64,000 nt of DNA from DASUFP01 sp036274495 (GCA_036274495.1 DASUFP010000039.1:26251-90250), one strand, 5' to 3'. Shown: positions 49,943 to 59,195, counted from the first letter of the stretch. The notes: generated by a model not told the origin, from the letters alone. Made by a program: numbers and translations.

Positions 49943-50551
49943 ATGAAAACTACACTATTTACCGGCTTTTTGATTGTCTGTTCCATAGCCCTTCTATCGT
50001 TTGCGCCTGTTTTACATACCGACACCTACACGGTTGATACCACCAGGAGTCAACTTAACTGGACAGGAGAAAAAGTTACCGGTACCCATCATGGAACCAT
50101 TGCCATAAAAAATGGCACCATCACCCAAAATCATGGCACCGTAAAAGGATCGGTAGTATTTGATATGAATTCCATTGCTGTCACAGATCTTTCCGGTGAC
50201 TTTAAAAACAAACTGGAAAAGCATTTGAAATCGGAAGATTTTTTCGGCGTCGAAAAGCATCCTACTTCCGAATTTGTTATCACTTCACTCACCCCGCTTA
50301 AAAGTGAAGAGGGCAGTAAGAATAATTTTACCGTATCGGGCACACTAACCATCAAAGGCATTTCACAACCTCTCGCGTTTCCGGCTTATGTGTTTTTTGA
50401 AGGTTCCGGAATGACTGTCAGCGGAGAAGCAAAAGTTGACCGCACGAAATACGACATTAAATATAAATCAGCGTCGTTTATTGAAGATATCGGCGACAAA
50501 GCCATTTCTGATATTTTTACATTAAAACTTGATGTGGTTGCGACAAAATAA
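49943..50551 (+). CDS. YceI family protein (lipid-binding lipocalin-like)
   Basis: A 202-residue secreted protein with a signal peptide (MKTTLFTGFLIVCSIALLSFAPVLH). The mature part is the YceI beta-barrel: YTVDTTRSQLNWTGEKVTGTHHG, VKGSVVFDMNSI, HLKSEDFFGVEKHPTSEF, KGISQPLAF and the C-terminal IEDIGDKAISDIFTLKLD. YceI proteins bind isoprenoid-type lipids in the periplasm. The length is normal. The gene stands alone, with a 48-base gap to the next, a heme protein gene on the same strand. Confidence 0.92.
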   Translation: MKTTLFTGFLIVCSIALLSFAPVLHTDTYTVDTTRSQLNWTGEKVTGTHHGTIAIKNGTITQNHGTVKGSVVFDMNSIAVTDLSGDFKNKLEKHLKSEDFFGVEKHPTSEFVITSLTPLKSEEGSKNNFTVSGTLTIKGISQPLAFPAYVFFEGSGMTVSGEAKVDRTKYDIKYKSASFIEDIGDKAISDIFTLKLDVVATK

Positions 50552-50599
50552 TTTTGTTGTCTGTAATGCGGATTCTCTCAGAAAAGCTACCATTTACCT

Positions 50600-51064
50600 A
50601 TGAAAAAATTACCCATTCTTCTAATTCTGCTATTGAGTTCTCTTCTTTTTCAGAGCGAGATTACTTTGCGGCGTTCCGGTGAAACCCGGCAGGCGCCCGA
50701 CACGCCGGGACAAAATCCCAACGGATCAAGTGAACTTGCGAAGCTGATGCGTCAGATGCAGCAATATACCAAGGATGCCAGAAAAGCTGTATTAAAAAAA
50801 GGAGCACCTGCTGCCTACCCAACAGCATTCGACGCAATCCATACTGCAAAAATTACTCCCGGCACCCACAAAAACGAATACTATGATTCGTTTGCAGATA
50901 TTTATATTACCGGCGTAAAAAATTATGCTGCCGCTCCGGCATCAGACCCCGATCGCATCGCAACGTATAACAATATGGTTTCAGGATGCATTGCGTGTCA
51001 CAGTCAGCATTGCCCCGGTCCTGTCCCTATGATCAGAAAGCTGATGATCCCTACCGACAACTGA
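50600..51064 (+). CDS. Small secreted c-type cytochrome
   Basis: A 154-residue protein with a signal sequence (MKKLPILLILLLSSLLFQS). The helical middle is followed by a single C-terminal heme motif C-I-A-C-H (SGCIACHSQHCPGP). A heme site at the C-terminus in a four-helix-like protein is the plan of class II cytochromes (cytochrome c prime type). Most likely a periplasmic electron carrier or sensor. It follows the YceI gene by 48 bases. Confidence 0.75.
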   Translation: MKKLPILLILLLSSLLFQSEITLRRSGETRQAPDTPGQNPNGSSELAKLMRQMQQYTKDARKAVLKKGAPAAYPTAFDAIHTAKITPGTHKNEYYDSFADIYITGVKNYAAAPASDPDRIATYNNMVSGCIACHSQHCPGPVPMIRKLMIPTDN

Positions 51065-51130
51065 TTTTTTCTTGAGGAGATTGAACAGCATTTCTTTACC
51101 TACCTCTGATCGCGCAAAGCGAAAAAAAAA

Positions 51131-51781
51131 TCAAAGTGATTTTTTGAATTCAAGAGTAGCCCACTTGAGTTCGATGGTACCGCGGGTTTGCTCAGGAACA
51201 AAGTCGGTGAAATAGGTGCCTTTTAATTCTTTGGGGTCAGACGACTCATCTAACGTGAGCATTGTGTAACCGTTGAATTTTTTGTGCATTTGAACGCCAT
51301 CGACAAGGGTGGGCACTTCGCCCTGCCATAAATAGCACAAGGTGAAATGTTCGCCGTGTTCGTCGGTGGTGATGTCGGCTAATATACTTTTTGAATGACC
51401 GACGGATGAAAAGGAATGCACGGTAACATGCGTCATGGATTGTCTTACTTCAATAACAAATTGCTGGGACCCCGACTGGTTGCTGGGAATTAAAACCCCT
51501 TCCCAACGGCCGCGGATATCGGGCGGAGTGTGCAGCGAATGTTTCACCTTTTGCATAACGCCGCTATGCCAGAGCGATTTGTCGACCAACACCCACAATG
51601 CTGTGATGGGGGCGATGAGAAATCCATAATGCAAAAGCAGTTCGCCGATTTCTTTTGATTGTTCGGTATGCAGAATAATCTGAACAGCAGAGAATATGAA
51701 AATGCTGAGAACGGCCACCAAAAAAATGATGGTTTTAATCTCCAGCTTATAGGGCTTCATATTGTTACGGGCGAGATTCAT
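51131..51781 (-). CDS. Stand-alone 2TM beta-barrel protein resembling CBASS effector Cap15
   Basis: A 216-residue protein. Residues about 16-36 and 46-66 are two membrane helices. The rest is beta-rich and reads DIRGRWEG (about 95), HSKSILAD, TLCYLWQGEVP, KFNGYTMLT and LKGTYFTDFVPEQTRGTIEL. This order (2TM then beta-barrel with GxW...G, YxWxG, G-Y-F-T, RGxIxL) is what I know of the SMODS-associating 2TM beta-strand rich effector family, the CBASS effector Cap15. No cyclase (CD-NTase), Cap2 or Cap3 gene lies nearby: the neighbours are a cytochrome and a methyltransferase. Start ATG at 51781 or 51760 (MKPYKLE); a TATCTTTA box before 51781 favours the former. Confidence 0.6.
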   Translation of the reverse strand: MNLARNNMKPYKLEIKTIIFLVAVLSIFIFSAVQIILHTEQSKEIGELLLHYGFLIAPITALWVLVDKSLWHSGVMQKVKHSLHTPPDIRGRWEGVLIPSNQSGSQQFVIEVRQSMTHVTVHSFSSVGHSKSILADITTDEHGEHFTLCYLWQGEVPTLVDGVQMHKKFNGYTMLTLDESSDPKELKGTYFTDFVPEQTRGTIELKWATLEFKKSL

Positions 51782-51987
51782 GATTGGGTAAAGATAGCAA
51801 TTGTAGTTAGTTGCAACAATTTTTTTAATGCTCCGGCAAAAGGGGATTTACCGGACCACTATTTTTTTCTGAATCCGAAGTGAGGCATATATGAAAATGG
51901 GAAATTCGATGAAGTGCGTATTTGGGTGAGGCCGTGAAATAAATGCATACAAAAGTGGCTGACAGTTCAACCTGTTTGTAAATCAGT

Positions 51988-51995
51988 TATTTTTG
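51988..51995 (+). promoter_or_regulatory. -7 promoter box, nearly leaderless
   Basis: TATTTTTG, a TAnnTTTG match, lies seven bases before the ATG at 52003. The context TATTTTTGCGC then ATG is almost the same as at 36967. Confidence 0.45.
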
Positions 51996-52002
51996 CGCCT
52001 TC

Positions 52003-52887
52003 ATGCAGCTGCTCACACCAACCACTTTTACAGATTATGAACTGATCGACTCCGGAGATTTCGAAAAGCTGGAACGGTTTGGTTCGTTTGTCACCATCAG
52101 GCCCGAACCCCAGGCGCTCTGGGATAAGGCCCTTAGTGTTAGGGAGTGGGATAAATTGGCGCATGTACGGTTTGTGGCTAAGTCGAGTTCATCGGGCACA
52201 TGGAAACACCTGAGAGAAATGCCCGACAGGTGGAACATGAAGTACGACCTGCGATCGGGCGAAAGCCACCACCGCCTCCAATTCCGCCTTGCATTGACCT
52301 CCTTTAAACATGTCGGTATTTTTCCTGAACAGTCGGTGAACTGGGACTACATATACAAGTCGGTTTTAGGGTTAAAAACCCCTCAGCCAAAAGTATTGAA
52401 TCTGTTTGCCTATACCGGCGGAGCCTCTCTCGCCGCCAAAGCTGCCGGAGCCGACATCACACATCTTGACTCTATAAAACAGGTTGTTTCCTGGGCCAGG
52501 GAAAACATGGAACTTTCGGGTCTCGATAACATCCGCTGGATGGTTGAAGACGCCATGACCTATGTAAAACGAGAGGTGAAAAGAGGCAAGAAATACAATG
52601 GTATTATCCTCGACCCCCCTGCTTATGGCCATGGTGCCAACGGTGAAAAATGGAAGCTCGAAGATCAGCTCAATGAAATGATGCGTCTGGTATTCAGCCT
52701 CCTGGACGAAACGGACGCATTCCTTATACTCAACACTTATTCCCTGGGACTGTCATCACTGATCATCGACAACCTCTTCGACACCTCCTTTTTAAAATGC
52801 CGTTATGAGAGCGGTGAAATTTTCCTCAACAGCACTTCCGGCCAAAAACTGCCGCTGGGTGTATTTGGGAGAGGTCAGGTAATATGA
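52003..52887 (+). CDS. RlmI-like SAM-dependent methyltransferase
   Basis: A 294-residue class I methyltransferase. The SAM-binding motif I is KVLNLFAYTGGASLAAKAAGA, the acidic loop is LDSIKQVVSWAREN, and motif IV is IILDPPAYGHG. These are close to RlmI/RlmK-type rRNA cytosine and guanine methyltransferases. The N-terminal part is shorter than that of RlmI, which has a PUA domain, so this belongs to the shorter class found in Bacteroidota. The substrate is probably rRNA, but is not proven. Single gene, promoter box directly upstream. Confidence 0.85.
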   Translation: MQLLTPTTFTDYELIDSGDFEKLERFGSFVTIRPEPQALWDKALSVREWDKLAHVRFVAKSSSSGTWKHLREMPDRWNMKYDLRSGESHHRLQFRLALTSFKHVGIFPEQSVNWDYIYKSVLGLKTPQPKVLNLFAYTGGASLAAKAAGADITHLDSIKQVVSWARENMELSGLDNIRWMVEDAMTYVKREVKRGKKYNGIILDPPAYGHGANGEKWKLEDQLNEMMRLVFSLLDETDAFLILNTYSLGLSSLIIDNLFDTSFLKCRYESGEIFLNSTSGQKLPLGVFGRGQVI

Positions 52888-52966
52888 TAAGTTATTTTGC
52901 CCTTGAGGCAAAAGACCCGGCAGCCGTAACCGGTTTTCGCTATTATTTTATAGCTTTAGCCCTTCC

Positions 52967-55051
52967 ATGAAAACAGACCCAAAAAACTTCCGGCTTCTTT
53001 TAGCCGCCGGAATATTACTGGCCGTATTGTTCACCTCCTGCCGGCGCGACGATGAACAGGCCAGCTGGGAGGTCGGCATCCTTGCTCCTTTGGTACGTAC
53101 TTCTCTGGGGATGGGTGATCTGCTGACAGATACATTACTACAGTCGAACCCCGACAGCAGTTTAAAACTTGTTTATCAAAGTCATTTATACAATTTGTCG
53201 CTCGACACGCTGGTAACGCTTTCGGACACCAGTATCGTTAAAAGCTACACACTTGACAGTATCAGTTTGTACGATCAGAGCATTGTTTACCCTGTTACGC
53301 TCGGGCAGATTTGTCAGGGTGCCGGAATAGTAGGCGCCGTAATCATTTCTCAAAACGGCAACACCATTGCCATTCCGGCAATAGCCTCCATATCATCTGC
53401 TCCTTATCCGATTGATGCCGACACCTTGTTTCAGACGATGACGCTGCAAACAGGATTTTTAGATATCAGCATCTATAACGGACTGCCGATCGACATCACC
53501 AATCTGCAACTCGAAATAAGAAACAATTCCAATTCGGCATTGGTTGCAAATGCCAACTTCCCGTTAATTGCTGCAGGTGCCACGGAGGTTCAAACTATTT
53601 CGCTTGCTGGTATTACAATTGAAGGATCGCTTACAGGGCAAATCATCAGCATGGCATCACCCGGATCAAACGGCACTCCTGTGCTGATAGATACTTCCAA
53701 TGCATTGCTGACTACCATGACGGTTTATGATTTACATCCCTCATCTGCAACCGCCATTTTCCCATCACAAAATCTGGTCGATAAAGAAAAGACTGTTCCT
53801 TTTAAATTCAAATCTGTTGAGCTGGTTGAAGCACATGTAAAAACAGGGCAGGCAGTAATTGATTTATACAGCACGCTGCAGGATTCTGTGCGTTTTGTTT
53901 ACAAACTTCCAAGTGCAAGTATTGGAGGAATCCCTTTCGAGATTCAGACAACGTTGCCGCCGGCTCCTGCGGGTGGTGTTTCTGTTTTTTCTCATTCATA
54001 TGACTTCACCGGCTATGACCTTGACCTCACCGGTCCCAATCACGATACCGTAAATACAATTTACAACCGCATACAGGCAAGGGTTGACTCCACGGGACAA
54101 ATGACAACATTGTCGGTAACCGACAGCATTTATTCAAGTATGAAGTTTGAGGGAATCATTCCGGATTATGCGCGTGGTTACCTGGGGCAGGATACATTTA
54201 CCGCAGGACCCTCGCAGGAGATGATTGCAATTTTTAACCGCATTGTGGATGGCACATTGCAGGTGGAGGATGTAAAACTGGATGTGGAGATACACAACGG
54301 TATTGGCGCAGAGGCGCAAATTGATATCGACCAGATTACTTCCGTTAACACACGTACCGGCAATTCCGTTCCCCTCACCGGCAGCGCGCTTGCAAGTCCG
54401 CTTTTTATAACCCGTGCAACGGATAACTTCGGCAGTGCTCCGGTAGCTGAGACCACCACACAGCTTATGCTTAACAACAGCAATTCAAACGCAGGAGCTT
54501 TTGTCGAAAATTTGCCCAACCGTATCGATTATGCACTTACGCTGCGGACCAATCCGGGAGGCAACACGGCCAACTACAACGACTTCATTTATTCCGATCA
54601 CCTGATGGCGGTGGATCTGAATCTTGAGATGCCGTTGTCGCTTATTGCGAATAACCTCACCCTGTGCGACACTTCTGAAATAAATTTAGGCACCACCGAC
54701 CTCAGCAAAATTGTTGACGGCTATCTGCATCTGAATGCCGATAACGGATTCCCATTTAACACACATCTGCAGCTTTATACTATAAACAGTTCGGGTGCCG
54801 TTACCGACTCTTTGCTGGGATACAACCTCATACAGGCGGCACCGGTAGGAGCTAATGGAAAGGTGTATGAAAAAAAGCGCACGCAACTTATCATCCCGGT
54901 TAACGGTGACCGTATAGAAACGTTACAACAGGCTGTGAAGCTGCGGATCATATCGACGTTTGATACAGCACCTGCTTCTACGCTTTTGAAAATTTACAGC
55001 GACTACACCATCGATTTTCTGATAACCGGCGACTTTAATTATATACGATAG
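52967..55051 (+). CDS. Large beta-rich lipoprotein of unknown function, 694 aa
   Basis: A 694-residue protein. The signal MKTDPKNFRLLLAAGILLAVLFTSC ends in a lipobox (LFTSC). The mature part is almost only beta strands with repeating Ser/Thr/Asp-rich loops, and shows a plan of several immunoglobulin-like domains. No catalytic motif is seen. The last codon overlaps a GTG start of the next gene (an outer-membrane DUF5723 protein) by one base, so the two are coupled; it is likely an outer-membrane-anchored lipoprotein working with that protein. Confidence 0.75.
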   Translation: MKTDPKNFRLLLAAGILLAVLFTSCRRDDEQASWEVGILAPLVRTSLGMGDLLTDTLLQSNPDSSLKLVYQSHLYNLSLDTLVTLSDTSIVKSYTLDSISLYDQSIVYPVTLGQICQGAGIVGAVIISQNGNTIAIPAIASISSAPYPIDADTLFQTMTLQTGFLDISIYNGLPIDITNLQLEIRNNSNSALVANANFPLIAAGATEVQTISLAGITIEGSLTGQIISMASPGSNGTPVLIDTSNALLTTMTVYDLHPSSATAIFPSQNLVDKEKTVPFKFKSVELVEAHVKTGQAVIDLYSTLQDSVRFVYKLPSASIGGIPFEIQTTLPPAPAGGVSVFSHSYDFTGYDLDLTGPNHDTVNTIYNRIQARVDSTGQMTTLSVTDSIYSSMKFEGIIPDYARGYLGQDTFTAGPSQEMIAIFNRIVDGTLQVEDVKLDVEIHNGIGAEAQIDIDQITSVNTRTGNSVPLTGSALASPLFITRATDNFGSAPVAETTTQLMLNNSNSNAGAFVENLPNRIDYALTLRTNPGGNTANYNDFIYSDHLMAVDLNLEMPLSLIANNLTLCDTSEINLGTTDLSKIVDGYLHLNADNGFPFNTHLQLYTINSSGAVTDSLLGYNLIQAAPVGANGKVYEKKRTQLIIPVNGDRIETLQQAVKLRIISTFDTAPASTLLKIYSDYTIDFLITGDFNYIR

Positions 55052-56304
55052 TGAGACTTCCGTTAGCTTTACTTGTGCCGGCGTTTACAGTAATTCCATT
55101 TACCGTATCATTAGGCCAATACCATACTGACTTCAGTAAAAACTATTCCGACAAAAAAAACACAATCGGGATTACGGGAGATTATCAGATTGCATCTGAC
55201 GCTGTAACGGTAGCGTTTCAGAATGCATTTTTAAACAACTCTTTTCTGAACACCTCCACTAAGGACGGAGCTTTTACCAACATGGACGATCGTTCGGTAA
55301 TGGCGAGTATGGTTTCTGAAGGAATTTATTATAAACGAAAATCGGGTGTATCGGCAGACAACTACTGGTTTGTTGCGCTCAGAAATCGTTCACACTATAA
55401 CACCAATTTCACGAAAGACTTATTTGGACTTTATTTTTACGGCAACAAGCCTTATGCCGGGAAAACTGCTGATTTGAGCAATTTGAATTACAACAGCATC
55501 AAATGGCAACAGCTGCAGTTTGGCTTAAACAAACGAATAGTTGCTGACAGCAGTTACTGGGATATCACCGGAAGTGTATCGGTGTTAAACGGGCAGGATT
55601 ATCTGAATTTTACAACCGGAAGAGGCACTTTTTATACCCATCCTGATGCAGAGTATGTTGAGATGGATTTATTGTTACAGTCGAAGCAGGCCGACAGCAC
55701 CAATCATTCGTTTGGTGCCACCAACGGCTTTGGCGCTTCGCTGGATGTAATGGCCACCTATTCACACAAAGACAACTATTATTTAACATTCGGGATTAAG
55801 GATGCGGGATTTATTGCCTGGAATAAAAAATCGTTTGAGTATACAGTGGATACGTTGTACCGGTTTGAAGGAGCCGTTGTAGACAATTTTTTTGATTCGC
55901 TTTACCTGGATATTTCTTCCGAATCGGATTTTATTGACGGCTTCCGCAATAATTATAAAAGCGGGGGGTTCACCACCTCAATCCCAATGTGGATGGGGGC
56001 TGAATTCGGTAAAGAGCTGATGAACGATAAGCTAACCGTTTTTGCGGGAGCAGACTATATATTGAATGCAGATTACGATTTGCACATTCGGGTCGGAGGC
56101 GAATATACCTTCAATCGTCATATTGCCGCAGGCGCAGCGTTCCATGCAGGAGGATATGCTAAATACGGGTGGGAATTATACGGGATGTTCGATCTCACCC
56201 ATGGCTTTCTTTTGCATGCCGGCACCTCCTATCTGGGAGGGTTTATTGCTCCGAAAAACGCTACAGCACAGGGCGGGTCAGTTGGTATTGCCAAGGTATT
56301 TTAA
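55051..56304 (+). CDS. DUF5723 family outer-membrane beta-barrel protein
   Basis: A 417-residue protein starting with GTG at 55051, which shares one base with the stop of the preceding gene. Signal peptide about 1-22. The mature part shows alternating strand patterns ending in a C-terminal aromatic strand (GGSVGIAKVF), as in PorV-like and DUF5723 barrels. Segments YHTDFSKNYSDKKNTIGITG and FGKELMNDKLTVFAG fit this family. Found in Bacteroidota outer membranes, possibly tied to gliding/T9SS. The coupled lipoprotein is a probable partner. Confidence 0.75.
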   Translation: MRLPLALLVPAFTVIPFTVSLGQYHTDFSKNYSDKKNTIGITGDYQIASDAVTVAFQNAFLNNSFLNTSTKDGAFTNMDDRSVMASMVSEGIYYKRKSGVSADNYWFVALRNRSHYNTNFTKDLFGLYFYGNKPYAGKTADLSNLNYNSIKWQQLQFGLNKRIVADSSYWDITGSVSVLNGQDYLNFTTGRGTFYTHPDAEYVEMDLLLQSKQADSTNHSFGATNGFGASLDVMATYSHKDNYYLTFGIKDAGFIAWNKKSFEYTVDTLYRFEGAVVDNFFDSLYLDISSESDFIDGFRNNYKSGGFTTSIPMWMGAEFGKELMNDKLTVFAGADYILNADYDLHIRVGGEYTFNRHIAAGAAFHAGGYAKYGWELYGMFDLTHGFLLHAGTSYLGGFIAPKNATAQGGSVGIAKVF

Positions 56305-56437
56305 GGTCTGTTCTTTCATGAACAAGCAGGTTTCCGACATCCATTCCTTACTGTTTTTACCTGTAACTCTTAACAGATATTTGTATATTCGTGGCATCTG
56401 CCACTGTTTCACTTAATGAAGTAATTCCTTCCCCCTG

Positions 56438-57094
56438 ATGAAAGTTTCGTACAAATCCGACTGGACCTACTGGATACTCATTCTCATACCTTTTTCTTAT
56501 TTAGCTTTCATCTGGTCTGATTTGCCCGAGCGGGTAGTGATGCATTTTAATATTGATGGCGAGCCCGACAAATGGGGCAATAAAACAAATTTGGTATTGG
56601 TGCCGGTGTTATTACCCCTTATCAGTTATCTGGTAATGTTGTTTATTCCGGTACTTGATCCGCGAAAAAAAATAGAACAGATGGGAAACAAGTACCGTCA
56701 GCTCATGTTCATCATTGTTTTATTCACTTCAGCATTAGCCTGCTTTATTATTTATACTGCATCGCGCGGAGCGGAATTAAACACACATATTATTTTTGGA
56801 TTGCTTGGTTTATTGTTCATGTTTATGGGATACTTTTTTCAAACCATCAAGCCCAATTATTTTATCGGCATCAGGACACCATGGACGCTGGAGAGCGAAG
56901 AGGTATGGGTGGCCACACACCGGTGGAGCGGTAAAATATGGATTGCCGGAGGACTGTTGATGGTTGCAGCCGCTTTTGTTACCAAAGAGAAAATAGCGCT
57001 TGCCGCTTTTGCTGGAGTAGTTGTATTGCTCTCGATGGTACCTTTGGTTTATTCGTTTATCAAATTCAAGGAGCTGGAAAAATCGGGACACTGA
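56438..57094 (+). CDS. SdpI/DUF1648 family membrane protein
   Basis: A 218-residue membrane protein. The N-terminal DUF1648 domain reads LPERVVMHFNIDGEPDKWGNKTN, with the family DG-x-P motif, and the C-terminal SdpI-type domain has GYFFQTIKPNYFIGIRTPWTLESEEVW followed by a Trp-x-x-THRWSG motif. Six membrane segments. SdpI is an immunity protein against the SdpC toxin in Bacillus; most family members elsewhere have no known role. A bidirectional terminator follows. Single gene. Confidence 0.88.
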   Translation: MKVSYKSDWTYWILILIPFSYLAFIWSDLPERVVMHFNIDGEPDKWGNKTNLVLVPVLLPLISYLVMLFIPVLDPRKKIEQMGNKYRQLMFIIVLFTSALACFIIYTASRGAELNTHIIFGLLGLLFMFMGYFFQTIKPNYFIGIRTPWTLESEEVWVATHRWSGKIWIAGGLLMVAAAFVTKEKIALAAFAGVVVLLSMVPLVYSFIKFKELEKSGH

Positions 57095-57124
57095 TTTTGT
57101 GTTCTGAAAAATAGCTGTTGCATA

Positions 57125-57156
57125 AAAAAGCCTTTCGGAATTCCGAAAGGCTTTTT
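57125..57156. terminator. Bidirectional Rho-independent terminator
   Basis: AAAAAGCCTTTCGG and CCGAAAGGCTTTTT form a perfect 14-bp stem around AATT; both strands carry A/T runs. It separates the convergent SdpI gene and the c-type cytochrome gene. Confidence 0.92.
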
Positions 57157-57171
57157 ACATTATATTATGCT

Positions 57172-57798
57172 TTATGATTTACCTGCAGGAGGCAGCGGAT
57201 CAGGCACTTTGTTTTTGATGGGAGGAAGTGATTTGATAAATGCAAAAACGGCTTTCAGATCTTCGTCTTTCATCTTAGCAAAACTATCCCATGGCATTGG
57301 GGGCAAAATGGGTCTGCCGCCTTCTACGCCCATATGGAATCCCGATCTGATGATACGAATAAAGAGGTCTTCATTCCATGCACCGGTACCGGTACCGGAG
57401 TCGGGGCTGAGGTTAGCTGCAAAGGAAACTCCCCATGGGCCTACCCAGGCAGTAAGGTCCTGTGAGGCGAGGATCCATTTGCCGGGAGCCAGCTGTGACT
57501 GGTCTATTTTGGCAAGCGGCTCGTCGGCGGGGCGTCCCGACAGTCGTTTTGACATATCGACCTGGGGGCCTTTGTCGGTCATAATTTTAGGAGAATGGCA
57601 GTGATCGCAGCCGCCCATGTTAACCAGGTAGGCACCGCGTTCAATTTGAGATTCGTTGGACATGAGCGCCATGGCAGCAGAATCGCCCGCAGCCTTTTCA
57701 GCTGCTTCAGCTTTTTCATGTTCCTCGTGTGAGCCACAACTGTATATTCCGACAGCTAAACCAGCTATCGCACAGCCATAAAGAATCAGTTTTTTCAT
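57172..57798 (-). CDS. Lipid-anchored c-type cytochrome
   Basis: A 208-residue protein. The signal MKKLILYGCAIAGLAVGIYSC ends in a lipobox (IYSC), so it is a lipoprotein. A single heme motif C-D-H-C-H (GGCDHCHSPKIM) starts a cytochrome c domain, with the methionine ligand side LPPMPWDSFAKMKDEDLKAVFAFI in the C-terminal part. It resembles the cytochrome c found next to terminal oxidases or in fumarate and thiosulfate pathways. The linker before the domain is rich in Glu, Ala and His. Single gene on the minus strand. Confidence 0.85.
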   Translation of the reverse strand: MKKLILYGCAIAGLAVGIYSCGSHEEHEKAEAAEKAAGDSAAMALMSNESQIERGAYLVNMGGCDHCHSPKIMTDKGPQVDMSKRLSGRPADEPLAKIDQSQLAPGKWILASQDLTAWVGPWGVSFAANLSPDSGTGTGAWNEDLFIRIIRSGFHMGVEGGRPILPPMPWDSFAKMKDEDLKAVFAFIKSLPPIKNKVPDPLPPAGKS

Positions 57799-58223
57799 AG
57801 TAAGAAGGTTTTTTTGATTGAGGTAGCAGCGCCGGCTATTGCCGGAACGGCATTAAAAGTATAAGAATATTGGAATAACACAAATTTCTTTTAACTATTT
57901 TTTTACTGATATAATTTGAACGGGCAGTTCTTTGTTTTAGATGGTCCTGCGAGGTGGCAAATAACTACCCTTCGGGCTCCTGAAAATTTCTTTTGGATTG
58001 CACTTTAATTTTTTGGGGTAAAAAGTTGCATTATTAGAATAATACAGTTTTAAAGAGGGAAATCGTTTAGAATAAGCACCTGATAGCTGACTGAAAGGTG
58101 TTTTTCGCTTGTGTTTTTTGTGGGAAGTGTTGCATTTTTCTCTATATCAGCAAAATAAACTACAGTGATATAGGAAAAAAGCGTAATCTTTATACAAATC
58201 AGATTGGAACCCCCCTATCCAAT
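57799..58223. other. Gap of 425 bases without a gene, divergent promoters
   Basis: No gene is visible. Near 57830 there is a GCCGGC...GCCGG inverted repeat that can form a short hairpin. A+T-rich blocks at 57855-57915 and 58020-58060 are likely to hold the divergent promoters of the cytochrome and LytTR genes. A reading frame continues upstream of the LytTR start but gives a Cys-rich sequence without domain character. Confidence 0.4.
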
Positions 58224-58979
58224 ATGCTTACTACAGTTATAATTGAGGACGATCCCTTTCAGCTGGAACTTTTGTGTGATTTTTTGAAAGCACATTTTCC
58301 GGAGATCCACATTCAGGGCAAAGCCGGGTTATCAAGTGAAGGAGTAAAGCTTATAAGGCGTCTTCAGCCGGAGCTGGTATTGCTCGACATTGACCTCCCT
58401 GACAAGACCGGATTTGAGATGCTTGATGAACTGCATGATCAGGTCTTTGACGTTATTTTTATCACCTCACATAAAGATTATGCTCTTACGGCACATCAGT
58501 ATAATTCATCGGGGTATCTTGTTAAACCTGTGACCAAACCTGCTTTGGAGCAGGCCTTAAAAAAGCTTACCGACAAGCAAGTGCGACAAAATTTTGGAAA
58601 TCAATTCGCACGCTACATCAACACCTTAAAAAATTCCGGCGAACAACAGCAAAAATTGGCTGTCCCGTCGCAAAAGGCAATTCATTACCTGGAAATTTCT
58701 GATCTTTTACGATTGGAAGCTGATGGCAACTACTCCATGATATATGAGGTAAACGGTGGCACCATACTATCGAGCCGGCAAATTGGTGAATATGAATTGG
58801 TTCTCAGCGACCGGGGCTTTTTCAGAATTCACGACAAGCATCTTATTAACCTCCGGTGTGTGCGTTCGCTGAAAAAAGGCGAGAGCTGTATTTTACTCCT
58901 CAGTGATGGGAGTCAGCTGCCTGTTTCCCGCCGTCGTAAGGACGCGCTGTTAGCCAAAATGGGGGCTTTGTATTGCTAA
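58224..58979 (+). CDS. LytTR-family response regulator
   Basis: A 251-residue protein starting MLTTVIIEDDPFQLEL. An upstream in-frame ATG (58098) gives an unlikely N-terminal extension, so I start at 58224. The receiver domain covers about 1-120: IIEDDP, LVLLDIDLPDKTGFE (phospho-Asp), FITSHKDYA (Thr/Ser) and YLVKPVTKPAL (Lys). The C-terminal domain (about 150-248) is LytTR: IHYLEISDLLRLEADGNYSMIYE, ILSSRQIGEYE, FFRIHDKHLINL and LLSDGSQLPVSRRRKD. It binds DNA. No sensor kinase (LytS/YehU type) is next to it in the window. Confidence 0.92.
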   Translation: MLTTVIIEDDPFQLELLCDFLKAHFPEIHIQGKAGLSSEGVKLIRRLQPELVLLDIDLPDKTGFEMLDELHDQVFDVIFITSHKDYALTAHQYNSSGYLVKPVTKPALEQALKKLTDKQVRQNFGNQFARYINTLKNSGEQQQKLAVPSQKAIHYLEISDLLRLEADGNYSMIYEVNGGTILSSRQIGEYELVLSDRGFFRIHDKHLINLRCVRSLKKGESCILLLSDGSQLPVSRRRKDALLAKMGALYC

Positions 58980-59195
58980 ACCCTGCCGGATGTACTGCTC
59001 TTTTGACCGCATATACAATAGCAGGGGGGCTTTGTAATTAGAGTGGTTTGATCGCATACGTTTGCTGTTTCAAACCCTTTCTTTTTTAAAAATCCCCCTT
59101 AACCCAAACTGATCCCAACAACACTTTCAGCAGACATCCGACTGCAACCACTTGCTTTTTTATCAATCATTATAACCCCCCAAAAAATAATTAAA

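Noticed and set aside
57167..57604. 145-aa plus-strand reading frame
   Set aside because: It runs antisense across the cytochrome gene, which has a lipobox, heme motif and good coding pattern; the antisense product has no recognisable features.
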